Shown here in pieces: positions 46,320-58,611 of a DNA stretch of 64,000 bases (positions are counted from its first letter, which is position 1; the number at the start of each line of letters is the position of its first letter). Origin of the DNA: Rhizophagus clarus (taxonomy: Eukaryota > Glomeromycota > Glomeromycetes > Glomerales > Glomeraceae); the NCBI GenBank assembly GCA_015698045.1, contig BLAL01000236.1, forward strand, positions 620,001-684,000, given 5' to 3'. The notes under the pieces were generated by a model. It saw nothing but the letters and a program-made list of their open reading frames with translations, ran no database searches and had not been told where the DNA came from. A program made the translations under genes and the position numbers.

Positions 46320-47219
46320 AAAATAAATATAAATCGAAAAATAGATCACATCCTAATTTTGTACTACCTAATAAATTTATCATTTATTTTTTGCCAAAGA
46401 AAATGTCAAGGTGGATTCATTTATTTGTGTCACTCTTGGATTAAAATATTTTAATAATCAAGTTTTATCTTTAACATGGAAATTTAAATCTTATTTATTT
46501 TAAAAACAATAATTAGAGAATGAAGAATTTTGAATTTGATTTTAAGATATTAATAATAAATTAGATTGATTTATTATTATAATTTAGATAAGAGAACAGA
46601 GAAATTAATATTGGCAGGGCAAGAATTTTCTTTACCATTTGCACTGGTCAAAATCAATTCTATCGGGTACATATCGGGGACTTATATATCGGCGGCTAAT
46701 CGGATAAATATCGGGTATTTTTACATATTGGGTACCCGATTTATTACACTTCAAATTACCAAGACCCCGATATCTAAACTATTGGTCACCGATAATATAT
46801 ATCAGGCACAGTTCTATTTTACACATATCGGGTACCCGATATGTGATACAAATTTTAATACGTTAGATTTCATATTATATAACGTATTAAGAAATTTTTT
46901 AGAGTTTACTTTCTTTATAGATTTTTCTTTTTAGAAATTTTTAATTCGTTTAATGTAGTTAAAAAATTTTTATTGTCTTATTTGTTGAATGAATTATCAA
47001 GTTTATAAATTTTTTGTAAAGTGTTTAAAAGTATAATTATTATTGTTAATATTTTTATTTTATTACGTATTTTATTACAATAAATTAATAAAAAAGTTAC
47101 AGTCATTTATAATACAATTTTAAGAAAAGTTTGCTCAAACTTTTCTTAATCGTGATCACGTTAGGATCAAGAGGAACAAGGGAAACTGCAACCTAAAATA
47201 AATAAAAGAAATGTTAAAA

Positions 47220-47720
47220 CTGTTTCTTTAATATTCAAAAAATATCCCTCCTTCCCTCCTTACATTTCAAGTCCGGAGTCCAGCAATCTGAAAAAAATAA
47301 AGAAAGAAATGTTAGTAACGTTTCTTTAACATTAAAAAAAAATCACCACCCTTTCCAACTTACATTCCCAAGTCCGGTTCGTCCAAGAAGGCCGGCAACC
47401 TAAAAAAAATAAAGAAAGAAACATTAGTAACGTTTCTTTAATATTAAAAAAAAAATCCCCCGCCCTTTTTAACTTACATTCCCAAGTCTGGTTCGTCCAA
47501 GAAGGCCGGCAACCTAAAAAAAATAAAGAAAGAAACGTTAGTAACGTTTCTTTAATATTAAAAAAAAATCACCACCCTTTCCAACTTACATTTCCCAAGT
47601 CCAGTTCGTCCAAGAAGGCTGGCAACCTAAAAAAAATAAAGAAACGTTAGTAACGTTTCTTTAATATTAAAAAAAAATTCCCCCACCCCTTCCAACTTAC
47701 ATTCCAAGTCCGGGAGTCCA
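47220..47720 (-). repeat. Mini-exon-like units, minus strand
   Basis: About five units at ~120-bp spacing. On the minus strand each has TTTTTTTAGG, core TTGCCGGCCTTCTTGGACG then AACCGGACTTGGGAAT, and GTAAGTT followed by a GGGTGG-like stretch, with AACGTTACTAACGTTTCTT palindromes between. The core-plus-splice-site plan is the same as at 13028-15100. Confidence 0.75.
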
Positions 47721-48390
47721 GCAACCTAAAAAAAAAATAAAAAAAAAATCATGGTTTAGAAAACCGTAAAAATAGATTGATCATGATAATCAATGATCGT
47801 CAAATTAAATTAAAATGCCGAAACTATTGCATGTAAACGCCAAAAGGTTTCGGCAGTTTAGCAAAAATGAGTTTGATCATGTATTTTGAAAATGTGAAAG
47901 ATTATTTCAAGATTTTATATTGTAAATTGATAGATTAGTTCTCTCAATTTGATCTATGGAAAGATTTTAGTAACATTTTGGAAGAATCAGCGGTATTAGA
48001 TCTGTCACGCCTAAATGTACCTTTTTTAAAAATTTATTGGAGACATTTCATCATTACAATATATTATATAATATATGACGACAGATTGTTTATTTAATTA
48101 ATACTTTAATAAAAAAAAAATGAATGTTTAAATAAAAGCAATTTATTATAATAAGCTTTAATTACTTATAATTGAATTCGAATTTTTTAATTTCAAATTG
48201 TAAAATAGTAAAAATATTAAAATAATAATTAGATGACTATATAAAATATATATATATTTAATAAAAAATAATAATAATAAAAGATAATAAAAAATAAAAA
48301 ATAAAAATAATAAAAATATAAAAATATAAATAAAAAATAAAAATAAAAATAAAATATAAAAAATACAAAATAAAAATAAAAAAATATAAT

Positions 48391-48997
48391 TTACGGATTC
48401 CAAGGCCGCCGATGCGCAGTGTTTCTACGCCGCCTACGACTGTGGTGGTTCCCTAAGAAATATATATAAATTTAGAACTTAAATAACTTAAATATAAATT
48501 AAAAAAATTCTTAATAATTACCAGGTCTGTCCCAAAACCTTGTGCGGAACTGCCTATAATATCTTTCTCCTTCCTGGGACCACCTTCCATTTTGCGCACC
48601 ATTCCTCCATTCACAGAAATTCTAAAAATGTTAATACTATTAATTTTTTATTTTTTTTTATTTTTTTTTTATGATTTATTATTATTTTATTAACATTAAA
48701 ATTCCTGACCAAGTTTCTCCACTTTCTTTCTACCTGTTGGCCAGTGAACCTCACGCGGAACCGTCTCCGAATTCTTCGAGCTAGGCTCTCCCAAAATTCA
48801 GAGCGGTCCCTCCTGGGTATGTCATGGTAGTAGTTGTTCCTTCTCCTTTACATTATTTATTTAATTTTTAGATCAGGAAACATAAGAGAAAAAAAAACTA
48901 GAATATGATCAAAGTTATTTATTAGTTTTCATTTAATTTTTTACCTCCTATATCTTATTAAATATTCAGTTATTGCATCAGTCCAATTTGCGGGCAT
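48391..48997 (-). CDS. Intact 4-exon Myb/SANT-like protein, 121 aa
   Basis: Exons 48997-48945, 48845-48695, 48621-48522 and 48452-48391 join in phase through four short coding blocks with three GT-AG introns of 69-99 bp and end at TAA. The protein starts MPANWTDAITEYLIRYRRRR, continues RRDRSEFWESLARRIRRRF, FTGQQVERKWRNLVRNFN, then GRWSQEGERYYRQFRTRFW and a basic tail RRRRRNTAHRRPWNP. W-x(n)-LI-x-x-YR ... FWxxLAxxI ... F-x-x-x-QVExKWRNL is the trihelix/MADF/Myb-SANT pattern of DNA-binding proteins that often accompany transposases. It lies in the middle of the CAC-type element, so it may bind that element's subterminal repeats; this is inference. No single exon is long enough to be seen by a simple open-frame scan. 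Confidence 0.75.
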
Positions 48998-49000
48998 TTT

Positions 49001-50470
49001 AAGAAAAAGAATATATAATAATAAAAAATAACGGCAACAAATTTTAAGAAAAAGAATATATAATAAAAATAACGACAACAAATTTATTGTAAGAAAAAAA
49101 AAATGAAACTTCTTTTTATAAACAATTTTTTATCACCTTGTATTATTATATTAATTACCCTTCAAGAACATTTACGTAAATTGTTCTAATTTCTCAAATA
49201 TGTCATGATTGTTATGATCTGTCTTCTTTATATTAATTATAATACAGATACGGATCTACAATACAATCAATCACAATGAACAAGTTAAACTCGACCTAAA
49301 GTCAATTGTTATGATCGTGATTCCAAAATATCAAGATAAAGGTCTTCTTTTTAATTATATATCAAATCTAAAAAAGGTAAAATCTAATAATACAGATACG
49401 TAAATAAATAGTGTTTTTTATTTTGGTTTATAATAAGCTTTTGCCAATTATAGACTACAAATAAAACAATTACGGATCTACAATACATTACACAAAGATC
49501 TTGAGCGAACGAGTTAAACTCGAGTTGAACTCGAGTTCAACTCGAGTTCAAAGCGAACAATTTAAATTCAAAATAAAATATCCAAGATTAACAAAAAAGT
49601 TGGTAACGTTATAATGAAATCGGTAGTAAAACTTAATTTAATCATCTTTAATTAGGTATAAAAATTCTGATAAATTTAATAAAATCAGTGATTTTTTAAT
49701 AATTTTATCAACTCAAGTTGAGCACGAATAGTGAATAATCAAGTTTGTGCTTCTTCGCTAATATTGACTTGTGCATTCGATAGGTGACCGATTTTGTGGC
49801 TGATGTGGCTGAATATAATATTACCCAAATAACCAATAAAAATTGATAATTTTGTTGATCATGTGATTGCACGATCATGATTTAATTATTTATTTTTTTT
49901 TTTTTTTTTTTTTTTCAAAAACTTTTTCTCTTTCTCTCAAATTTTTACTTTATTGTTTTGTCTAAAAAATAAAGATAAAGGTATATTTTTTGTTGAAATT
50001 TCTTTTCCCATTATTATGTTATTCTTAACACTCTTATTAATATATTTTTCCAATATATTTCTTCTCACTAACGTCCTAAACAATGTTCTACTATCGAGTT
50101 TTTTACTTTATTGGTTTTTCTAAAAAATAAATACAAAGGTACATTTTTTGTTGAAATTTCTTTTTCCATCCTGTTAACACTCTTACTAATATTTTTTTCT
50201 AATGTGTTTCCTCCTACTAACGTTCCTACTAACAATGTTCTACTGTTAAACATTTTTTATTCCTTACTTTTACTAACACTTCTACTAACATTAACACTAA
50301 CATTAATACTTATACTTTATATTTTTTTTTATTGACGTTCCTTTTCTACTTCTACTAACTTTCATACTAACATTAATACTAACACATTCTAATGTAAAAA
50401 TTTTTTTATTAACGTTCCTTTTCTTTTGCTAACACTTCTACTAATATTCATACTAACACTTTTATTACTA
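49001..50470. other. Non-coding body of the second CAC-type element
   Basis: AT-rich. Near 49500-49560 palindromic CTCGAGTTGAACTCGAGTTC words occur. 49790-50470 is the reverse counterpart of 39420-40065. It contains many ACTAACATTAATACTAAC-like words. No gene. Confidence 0.5.
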
Positions 50471-51452
50471 ACATTTTACTTTCTTTCAAATTAAATAGAT
50501 ATAATGAAATGAAAACAAGCAAACAAGTGAACATTAATTGTAAATTTGTGTAAAGAGTAGTGAATTTTTTTATAATATTTTTTGTATAATATTTTTTTTA
50601 TTATCGATTGAAAATATAAATAAAACTTTCAGTAATTACAATTAAATGAATTAAATTACTTTTAAATTACAATTGTATTTAAATTATAAATCTACTACTA
50701 TTAATGCCCTATAAATGCTATACTTTTCAGCTATCCGATATGTGTGAAAATTATGAAATTATGCTTATATTTCAAATACAAATAGGATACATATCGGGTA
50801 TATATAGGATACTTATTAGTACTATCCGATAAGTGTATAATGTCTGTCCGATATTTTTTTAAAATATATCGGGTACCCAATAAATCTATGATATGTAACC
50901 GATATTTAACTACCCAATATGTATGAGAAATGTACCCGATATGTATGTTACATGTCACCGATTTTCTGCATCCGACAGGTACATATCGGGTACCCGATAT
51001 GTGTAGTATTATTAAATAGCATACACATATTTCACACATATCGGGTACATATCGGGTAGCCGATATATACCCGATATGTACCCGATAGCATCGATTTTGA
51101 CCAGTGTTGATCCTAACCGTCCTTTTTTTTTAATTACATTCAAATTTATATTGTTTTGAATTTGTGGAATTTGACATTTTGGAAAATGAACAAGATTTTT
51201 TTATATGTTAAAAAAAATCTAATGTAAAAAATTTGTACAATTGAGTAGTAAATTTTGTAATTTTCTATTTTAGCGTTAACCTAAATGATTTTTTAAATTA
51301 TTAAACAAATTTCATTATCAGTTATCATAGCCGATAGTATTATAGTTATATGCTTAGTCAGGTATACGTTACATCATTGTGTAATCTAAAGTAGAGGATC
51401 ACAAATTGTGAAATTAAGTTTTATTTTATATTCGATTTTTAGAAATAAAAAG

Positions 51453-54400
51453 ATGGGATATTTTTGTGAATGTAATAGATGCAAACGAAATTCTACAGAT
51501 GGAAAAGGGTTGTTTCTTTTAAATAGAAAAACATATAGAAATCATCTAATAAAGCAAAAAAAGCTTTTAGACGCTAATAACGAAATTACAAGTGATGATA
51601 GTGAGAATACAACAAATTCGGAGGATATATTAGAGGATGAAAATTATAATAGTGAGAATACAACAAATTCGGATGATATATTAGAGGACGAATATGAAGA
51701 AGATAATTATAGGTATATTTATAAATATAATTTTGTTATTGCATTATATATTTTTATTTTTTTAAATTAGATTTTAATTGCCCTTTTTTATCCTTACACT
51801 CTTTCTCATATTTCCATTAATTAAAATAAAATTAAAGTGATAATAATGAAGAAAATACCAGAAATTTAAAAGAAATTGATAATAGTACTTATTCTTATAA
51901 TTCTGTGAATCAGTATATATGTTGACCCTAGAACTATCGGGAACTGTAATAAGGCACGTTAGAATACTGAAAATTTCAGCTCTCGTGGAGCTGGGTTGAA
52001 AAATTGTAGATCCTTTGAAGGTATAAGTATATGGAGGCGAGCCAACTTCAAGCTATCCAAAACCGAGGCGCGATTTGAGCGGTCCTTCTGTGTGCAGTGA
52101 ACCATCTGTGTAGAAGGAAAAGGTTGATCTATTTACAAATTCTATGGAGAGGTCGATAAGTGTTCGAATCACATTATCGTTACCCGTAAAAATATTGTGA
52201 ATATAAAAAGGAGTACTGGGGATAAAGTTGAAATTAAGATCTTTGAAATTTAATATTGAGTCAACTTGAGTTGTATCAATAGGATTGTCCAAGTGGTTGG
52301 GATTTTTAAAAGAGTTAGAAATAATGAGAAAATAATTATACGCCAACGTGCGTAATGTTAAAAAGGATTTGGAAGGATATCTCCAAGATTTTTTTTTATT
52401 AGGAATATGAATAGGAATTTTGTTAACAGGGATGGTCTGAAAGACAATTAAAGATGATGTGCTCATGTAAAAGGTACATAAGAGAGGATTGTCTACATTA
52501 TAAGTGTGTCTGTTACAGCTGCGGCAAGGTTGGAGAATAGCGAGGCGCTTCCGAGGTGTAAGATCTAATTGATCGGCCGTCGGAGTCAGGGAAATGTAAT
52601 GTTGTATTTGCGTGATGCTATTAGCACCGCATCGGTTAATCTGGCGTAGAGTTTTACCATAGATAACTGTCGAGGTATTAGCGTCCCAGAAGGCTATCTA
52701 TTGGTTACGAGGTGTATGCTCTTCTTGGTTGACGATTGGAGGTGTATTATATTTTATACATTGCATAGGAGGGTCTGCAAGAGGATTAACCAGTCGTAAA
52801 TTTTGAGACAGCGTGTTTTGGTGGAGGATTTTCTTGTACCAATTTGGTACTTTGCCCTTCCAATTGTTATTAGCTAGTTTTTTAACGTCTTTGTATGGTA
52901 GGAGAAACGAACCGTCGATGGAGCATATCTGATCCATGAATATGATGCGTTTCTTGCAGAGACTTTTAATATCTTGTTTAGTAAGGTTAGGGATTTCCAA
53001 GACGATAGGGTGACGACCCCCTAGAATCTTTAAATCAATGTTTGGAAAAAAGAATAGATTAAATTTTGAAAAGTATATTAATAATTTAGATAAAAAATTT
53101 TGATTTAATTTTTGAATATTGATAATACTAAAGATATTGTAATGACTGATGTTGAAGATAATGGAAATCTAGATGACAATGAATCGATATATAATTTTAA
53201 TGATACTGAGAATTTAAAAGTAAATGCTGATATTGAAAATTCTAAAAATATGGAAAAAATCAAAGGTGAAAATAGAGTAATAATTGATTTTAATAATACG
53301 GAAAGTGAGAGTGATAATTATGATTATGATTCTTATGAAGAAGATGACAATATTAATCATGAAAATATTAATGATAAAGGTAAATATAATAATTTATGTA
53401 AATAAATTTAATAATTAACTTAATTAATTATAATTTTATATAGACGTTTCTATTGGTATGAAATTATTAGAAACAAAAGTGAAACATGGATTAACAGATA
53501 CTGCATTTAATTCTGTATTAAGTAATATTGGTCTTTCAATATCTCTATATAAATTACAAAAGAAACTTCATCAATCTGTCAGTTTATCGCCTATTAGAAT
53601 AGATACCTGTAAGAATAGTTGTATTGCATTTACTGGCGATTATCATTTACTTAGGGAGTGTCCTCTATGTTTTGAATCAAGATTTGATTCAAATAATAAA
53701 CCAGTTAATATTACAAACTTTTTCTCTCTTATAGAACGATTAAAAATTCAGTTTAGTGATTCAAAAAGAGCAAAAGAATTTTTATATAGATATGAATATA
53801 CTACGACAATATCAAATGATAATGGTAATTATGATGACATCTATGATGGAAAGTAAGTAATTATTAAATTTATATTTAAACTTATTATTTATTACCACGA
53901 ATAATATTTTATTTTATAATAAGGCTATACAAAAAATTAGTTGAAAGAGGACTGTTTGCAAATCCAACAGATATAGCACTTTCGCTGTCCCTTGATGGAT
54001 TTCAAATATTTAAACATAAGACAAACGATTATTGGGTTATTTTATTTATAAATAATAATTTAAGTCCTGAAATAAGAGTTAAAAAAGAAAATTTGCTTAT
54101 TACAATGGTAATTCCAGGTCCGAATGCTCCTAAGGATATGAGTACATTTCTTCAACCCATTATAAATGAATTACAAGTACTCGAAGGTATATAAATTTTA
54201 TTATTTTTACATAAGAATTTTAATTTTATAATATTGACATACTATTATTATTTATATAATTAGAGGGTATTTTGTGTTTTAATGGATACACACAGCAGCA
54301 ATTTCTATTAAAAGCATATGTTACTCATTGCACCGGTGATATACCTGCAATAAGCAAATGTCTTAACCTAGTTGGACATAATGCATATAAAGGCTGCAGA

Positions 54401-56256
54401 TTTTGTAATTTACTTGGAACATGTCATATAAAGAATCATCACATATATTTTCCATTAAATAAACAGCATGGAAACTTAGTACTTAGAACACATGAAGAAG
54501 CAGAAGACACTATCAATCAATTATTAATGGAAACTGATAAATCAAAAAAAGAGTCAATTATAAAAAATACAGGTAAAATAGTTTTTTTTTATTAAGATTA
54601 ATTATAGAAAAATATATCACTAATTGAATAATTATATTTTAGGAATCAAAGGTGCAAATTTATTGTTTAAATTAAAAGGAATTGAATTTCCTTGGTCCTT
54701 CCCCACAGATATAATGCATCTGTATTTCGAGAATATAGCTCTGCTTATGTATTTACATTGGTCTGGAGGATTTTTTAAGGATAATAAATATAATAAAAAC
54801 TCTTATAATTTAACGAAAAAAGAATTAGAATATATTGGAAAGTTGATGAAAGAAAGCCAAACATGCCTTCCTCTTGAATTCGGACGTGCTCTTAGAGATA
54901 TATCAAAGTACCATACTGGTTTTAAAGCTGTTGAATGGCGAAACTGGATTGAATTATTTTCAGTTCCACTTTTGAAAGATATTTTTATCGATAAGTAAGT
55001 TTATTTACATGTTTACATTTAAAATTTTATATTACAAATATTATAATAAGCTTTGTACAATAATTATTAGACATATAAATGGATGGATTAATTATGTAAA
55101 AGCAGTTAAACTTTCTTTGAAATATGTGATATCAAATGATGATCTTCAAGAAATTAAATGTTCATTAATAACGTTTTATAATTATTATGAAAAGTAAGTA
55201 AATCAACTAAATTAATAACCAATTTTTAATTTTTTAAATATAATAATAGTAATAATATTATTACTTTACTTGGTATTTTATAGTGAATATTTTAAACAGG
55301 ATCAAGAGCGTCTTTCTGCATGCAGAATTTGCTTTCATTACCTTTTACATATTAGTGAAAATATTGAATATTCAGGACCATGTTGGGCATATTGGCAATT
55401 CCCTATGGAGCGGTTATGTGGAATGTTAATACCAATGGTATATTCAAAATTACGTCCATATACTAGTCTATCGAACAATTTAACATTATTAGATCAACTT
55501 AATCATTTACAATACACTAAAGAAGGAAAATCAATAATATCAAATTCTGAATGTCAAAAAAAATGGACACTCAAACAAGTTTATGGAGCAGTTGAAGATT
55601 ATGATGAAGAATTTTATTGGCCATCATGTGATTATATACTTAACGAAAAAGAATCAAAAGCTTTACAGAAATTTTATTCTAATAAGGTAAATTTTTGATA
55701 TACATAATATTTTATAATTATAGTAATTATTTCTTAATCTATAAATTTTTTTATAGAATATAGAATTGCATGGCATTAAATATGGTAGGCTTTTAACAAG
55801 AGATGGTCACACAATTAGTAGTGAATGGATTAAACGAAATAAACCAAATTCAAGAAATAATTATTCAATCCAGATAAGATGTTTATATGATTTATATGTT
55901 TATTATTATTATAAAAACTTACTTATTTTATATTATAGGCACGTCGTACTATTGACAAATATGCACATCGACCAAATGTTCTTCCAGAATTTATATACAC
56001 TAATATGTATGCAAAAGTAATTTATTTTTTGATATATAATTATAATGGTAAAATTAAAATGCTAGCATATATACAGAGTGTATCAAAAATTATTATTGAC
56101 AAGTATAATTGTAAATATTTTAACAAATTTGGTTTATTTGAATTTATTGACATTAGATGTATTGACCACTGCGTAGCGTTCATGAAGGTAAATTCAAAAT
56201 ATTATATTCTAGATAGAGAAAATGAAGCTGATGATTCTAAGATTGAAAATTTATAA
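51453..56256 (+). pseudogene. CACTA-type tnp2 transposase gene, interrupted by a LINE fragment
   Basis: Exons join in phase: 51453-51712, 51838-~51918, then after the LINE piece ~53100-53379, 53444-53852, 53924-54186, 54264-54572, 54643-54994, ~55051-55193, 55284-55686, 55757-55873, 55939-56256. The N-terminus is a Cys-rich header (MGYFCECNRCKRN). Transposase signature words are LSLDGFQIFKH (first Asp), THCTGDIPAISKCLNL, CRFCN, FPWSFPTDIMHLYFENIALL and GPCWAYWQFPMERLCGML, typical of the tnp2 family (PF02992) of EnSpm/CACTA elements. Apart from the LINE insertion the frame is clean. The donor after 55873 reads ATAAG where GTAAG is expected. The gene converges on the partner gene at 56435. Terminal repeats were not found. 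Confidence 0.8.
51919..53040 (-). pseudogene. LINE ORF2 fragment: end of RT region to RNase H
   Basis: Minus strand, one continuous frame with two stops. It starts IDLKILGGRHPIVLEIPNLT, continues through WKGKVPNWYKKILHQNTL to TPRNQ and a TAG at 52698, then IAFWDANTSTVIYGKTLRQI, QHYISLTPTADQLDLTPRKR and a Cys motif (PCRSCNRHTYN). Next is RNase H with FYTDGSL (first Asp), a TAG at 52053, and STRAEIFSIL (Glu) up to NIY at about 51919, where it is cut. It lacks both the 5' catalytic RT core and the 3' end. It sits inside the tnp2 gene between exon 2 and the acidic exon. Confidence 0.7.
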
Positions 56257-56434
56257 TTATACTTTTAGTAATTTTTTTATAAAAGCAAAATTTTGAATAA
56301 ATAGCAATAAATAAAATAGTTTCTATTGATCTATTTCTGAATTTTATGAATTTTATTAATAAATTTCACATAGCTCTAAAAATTTTAAAGTCTTCTATTT
56401 TTGATATATTATTTATTTACAGCAATTCATTTTT

Positions 56435-57922
56435 CTAACTGAATATCATAACTAATTTTTTTTTGTTTAGTTTTTTTTTTCCATCATTATTTTGCTTACG
56501 TTTTTGTGCTCTAGTTAATTGCTTTTCATTTTCTTTAATGATTTGATAATCTTTCACATTAATTACGTTACCTGTCTTAATTAAATGAAGAAAAATTCCT
56601 CTAATATTATTATTATTCAGCGTTGTTTTAAAAAATCCATACTTAAGCTCTTCAAAAAGATCAACTATCTTCCATTCATAATTAATTTCTTTCATAAATG
56701 ATGTCACATGTGGCGCCACAGTTTTTATTCGGTTAAACTCCCTTATAACAAATTCTTCTTTTATATTTTCCGTAAACTTTTCAATAACTTCACGTGCTTT
56801 TGATGATGCATGTTCTCCCTTTTTTCTTGGGAAATTATGATAACAAAAATCTTTTAATTTCGTATAGCTACGCCAAAATTCAACCACAAAATGTAATTTT
56901 CGTCTTCGTTCAATTTCAATTACATCTTTCGAAACTCCAGATCCTTTGGCACAATGGAACATGTGATTATTTAATTTTTCTATAGCCTATTTATAGAAAC
57001 CAAGTTAACCAAAGTTTTTTTAAATAAAACAATTTAATATTATAAATATTCACTTCACATTTCTTGTTATTTGCCTCTGTTTCAGAGAGTTTAGAAATTT
57101 CTTCAACCGAAATTATATTTGGACATGGAATTATAGGTACAAATGCAGATTTTTGATATGATAAGTAATCTTGAGTAGTGACTTGTTTGTTGCTAATCGA
57201 GTTTGTATTATTTAAAGTAAAATCTTCTAAATTAGGTCGTTTACAAAATGGAAATTTGCTATAATCAAATTGATCATCATCTTTTAATCCTTCAAGATAT
57301 TTAAGAAGTGATTCTCTTATTTGTCGATAATTAGTTCCATAATTATTGAATATCGGTACAATTTCAGGAACTTTTTGAATTAAAGGTAAAAATCTTCTAA
57401 TCTCATATCCTATTTTGATGATATTAGAATCGAGTTGATTTGTTGGAGATATAAAAAATACTTTGTAGCCAACTACATTATTATTATCACTTTCAGAAAT
57501 TCGTATCCTTCTAGCGGCCGGCTCTATTACTTGAATATTAGGTACAGAAAAATTCATTAATCCTGCAGTATGCTTTAGCTCTAAACCTTTTCCTTGTGAA
57601 TAAACAACGCTTTTAAAAGCAGATTTCTCAAGCTCGACAAAAAAATTAAATACAGAATCTAAAAATGGAATAGATATATCGTTTGAAATTTCTTTTGCAC
57701 AGCTAGGATCCTCCTCATGCAACGGTACTATTAAAAACATTAAATTTAATAATTTTTCAAATTCCTTTACAAAATTCAAATTTTACTTACTTGCTAGCTG
57801 AAAATCATCAATTTTCTCAAATTTACTGTGACCTAATAAATTAAAATCAATATTACAAACTATAAAAAGATTAAAAAAATAAATTATATATACTATGTTT
57901 GATAAATACCTTGAGTAATCAT
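56435..57922 (-). CDS. Second gene of the CACTA-type element, 426 aa, intact
   Basis: Four exons join in phase: 57922-57910, 57832-57791, 57727-57054, 56986-56435, all GT-AG. The protein begins MITQGHSKFEKIDDFQLAIP and ends KRKQNNDGKKKLNKKKLVMI with FS. It is charged with a strongly basic C-terminus (TRAQKRKQ...), suggesting DNA binding or nuclear entry. Middle words such as GYEIRRFLPLIQKVPEIVP and EIERRRKLHFVVEFWRSYTK mean nothing to me as a known family. Position and opposite strand next to tnp2 recall the second gene of EnSpm-type elements (TnpA-like, binding subterminal repeats), which is an analogy only. No stop or frameshift was seen. Confidence 0.65.
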
Positions 57923-58600
57923 GTTGTTGCAATCTGAATCTAACGCGATTTTTGCGCGATTTTTAGTAGAACTATCAAAAATCATGTGAATATTTATTGT
58001 ACTAATTTATGATTGGCCGATATTAAACATGCGTTTTTATAAAGAAATCATTCAAAATCACAATGAAATAACGTAAAAACCCTTAAAATATGCGTATATC
58101 TATGTGTCATATATTTCTGGGCACCTAACCATCTGTATGCTTATAATTTCTGATATAAAATCCCTGTAATTAAAACCATTATTAAAAGATACTAAAAAAC
58201 TGCTTATAAAATTTAAATATAAAATAAGTATATTTTAAGTATTTTAAAAAATTATCAATAAAAAAATTAAGTGTATTTTACAACCATTTTTAGAGTATTT
58301 ATATTAACAAAATAATTTGAAATTTTACTATTAATTTAAATAAAAGTATAAAATAAATACATTTTATGTGTCATAAGAATATTTTGAATATAAAATAAGT
58401 ATAAAATAAGTATATTGACTTTTTATAGGGATACAGGAAGAAGCTAAATAAATTTACATAAAGGTTTTGTTATACATTTTTAAAACTTGAATATTGTTGA
58501 TACTTGAAAAAAACTTTTAAAGTATAACTTTTTAGAATATAAATGAATAAGGCAAACAAACTTTCAGTCTTAAAGCTAAGCCTATACAGTATAAACCTTT
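57923..58600. other. AT-rich spacer beyond the CACTA gene pair
   Basis: It should contain the right end of the CACTA-type element, but I could not identify its TIR. 58200-58420 repeats AAAATAAGTATATTTTAAG-like words. No gene. Confidence 0.5.
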
Positions 58601-58611
58601 TTCACAAACAA

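Larger units (their letters stand above)
44653..46641. other. Sequence between the two inverted CAC-type elements
   Basis: A mostly AT-rich segment lying outside both elements. It holds the ORF1-like relic at 45345-45990 and a TPR-like fragment at 46179-46319. It is probably older local sequence into which both elements jumped. Confidence 0.5.
46642..51106. mobile_element. Second CAC-type element (TIR CACTGGTCAAAATC), inverted
   Basis: 4,465 bp. Left end CACTGGTCAAAATCAATTC, right end the complement of CACTGGTCAAAATCGATGC. TTG flanks both ends (46639-46641, 51107-51109). Subterminal sequence is full of ATCGGGTACCCGATAT palindromes. It carries mini-exon repeats (47220-47720) and the Myb/SANT-like gene, and is the cleaner, CpG-richer sister of 17433-44652. 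Confidence 0.85.

Noticed and set aside
46566..46934. 122-codon frame across the left end of the second CAC-type element
   Set aside because: It crosses the transposon border and reads through subterminal palindromes; chance frame. The same applies to 50731-51039.
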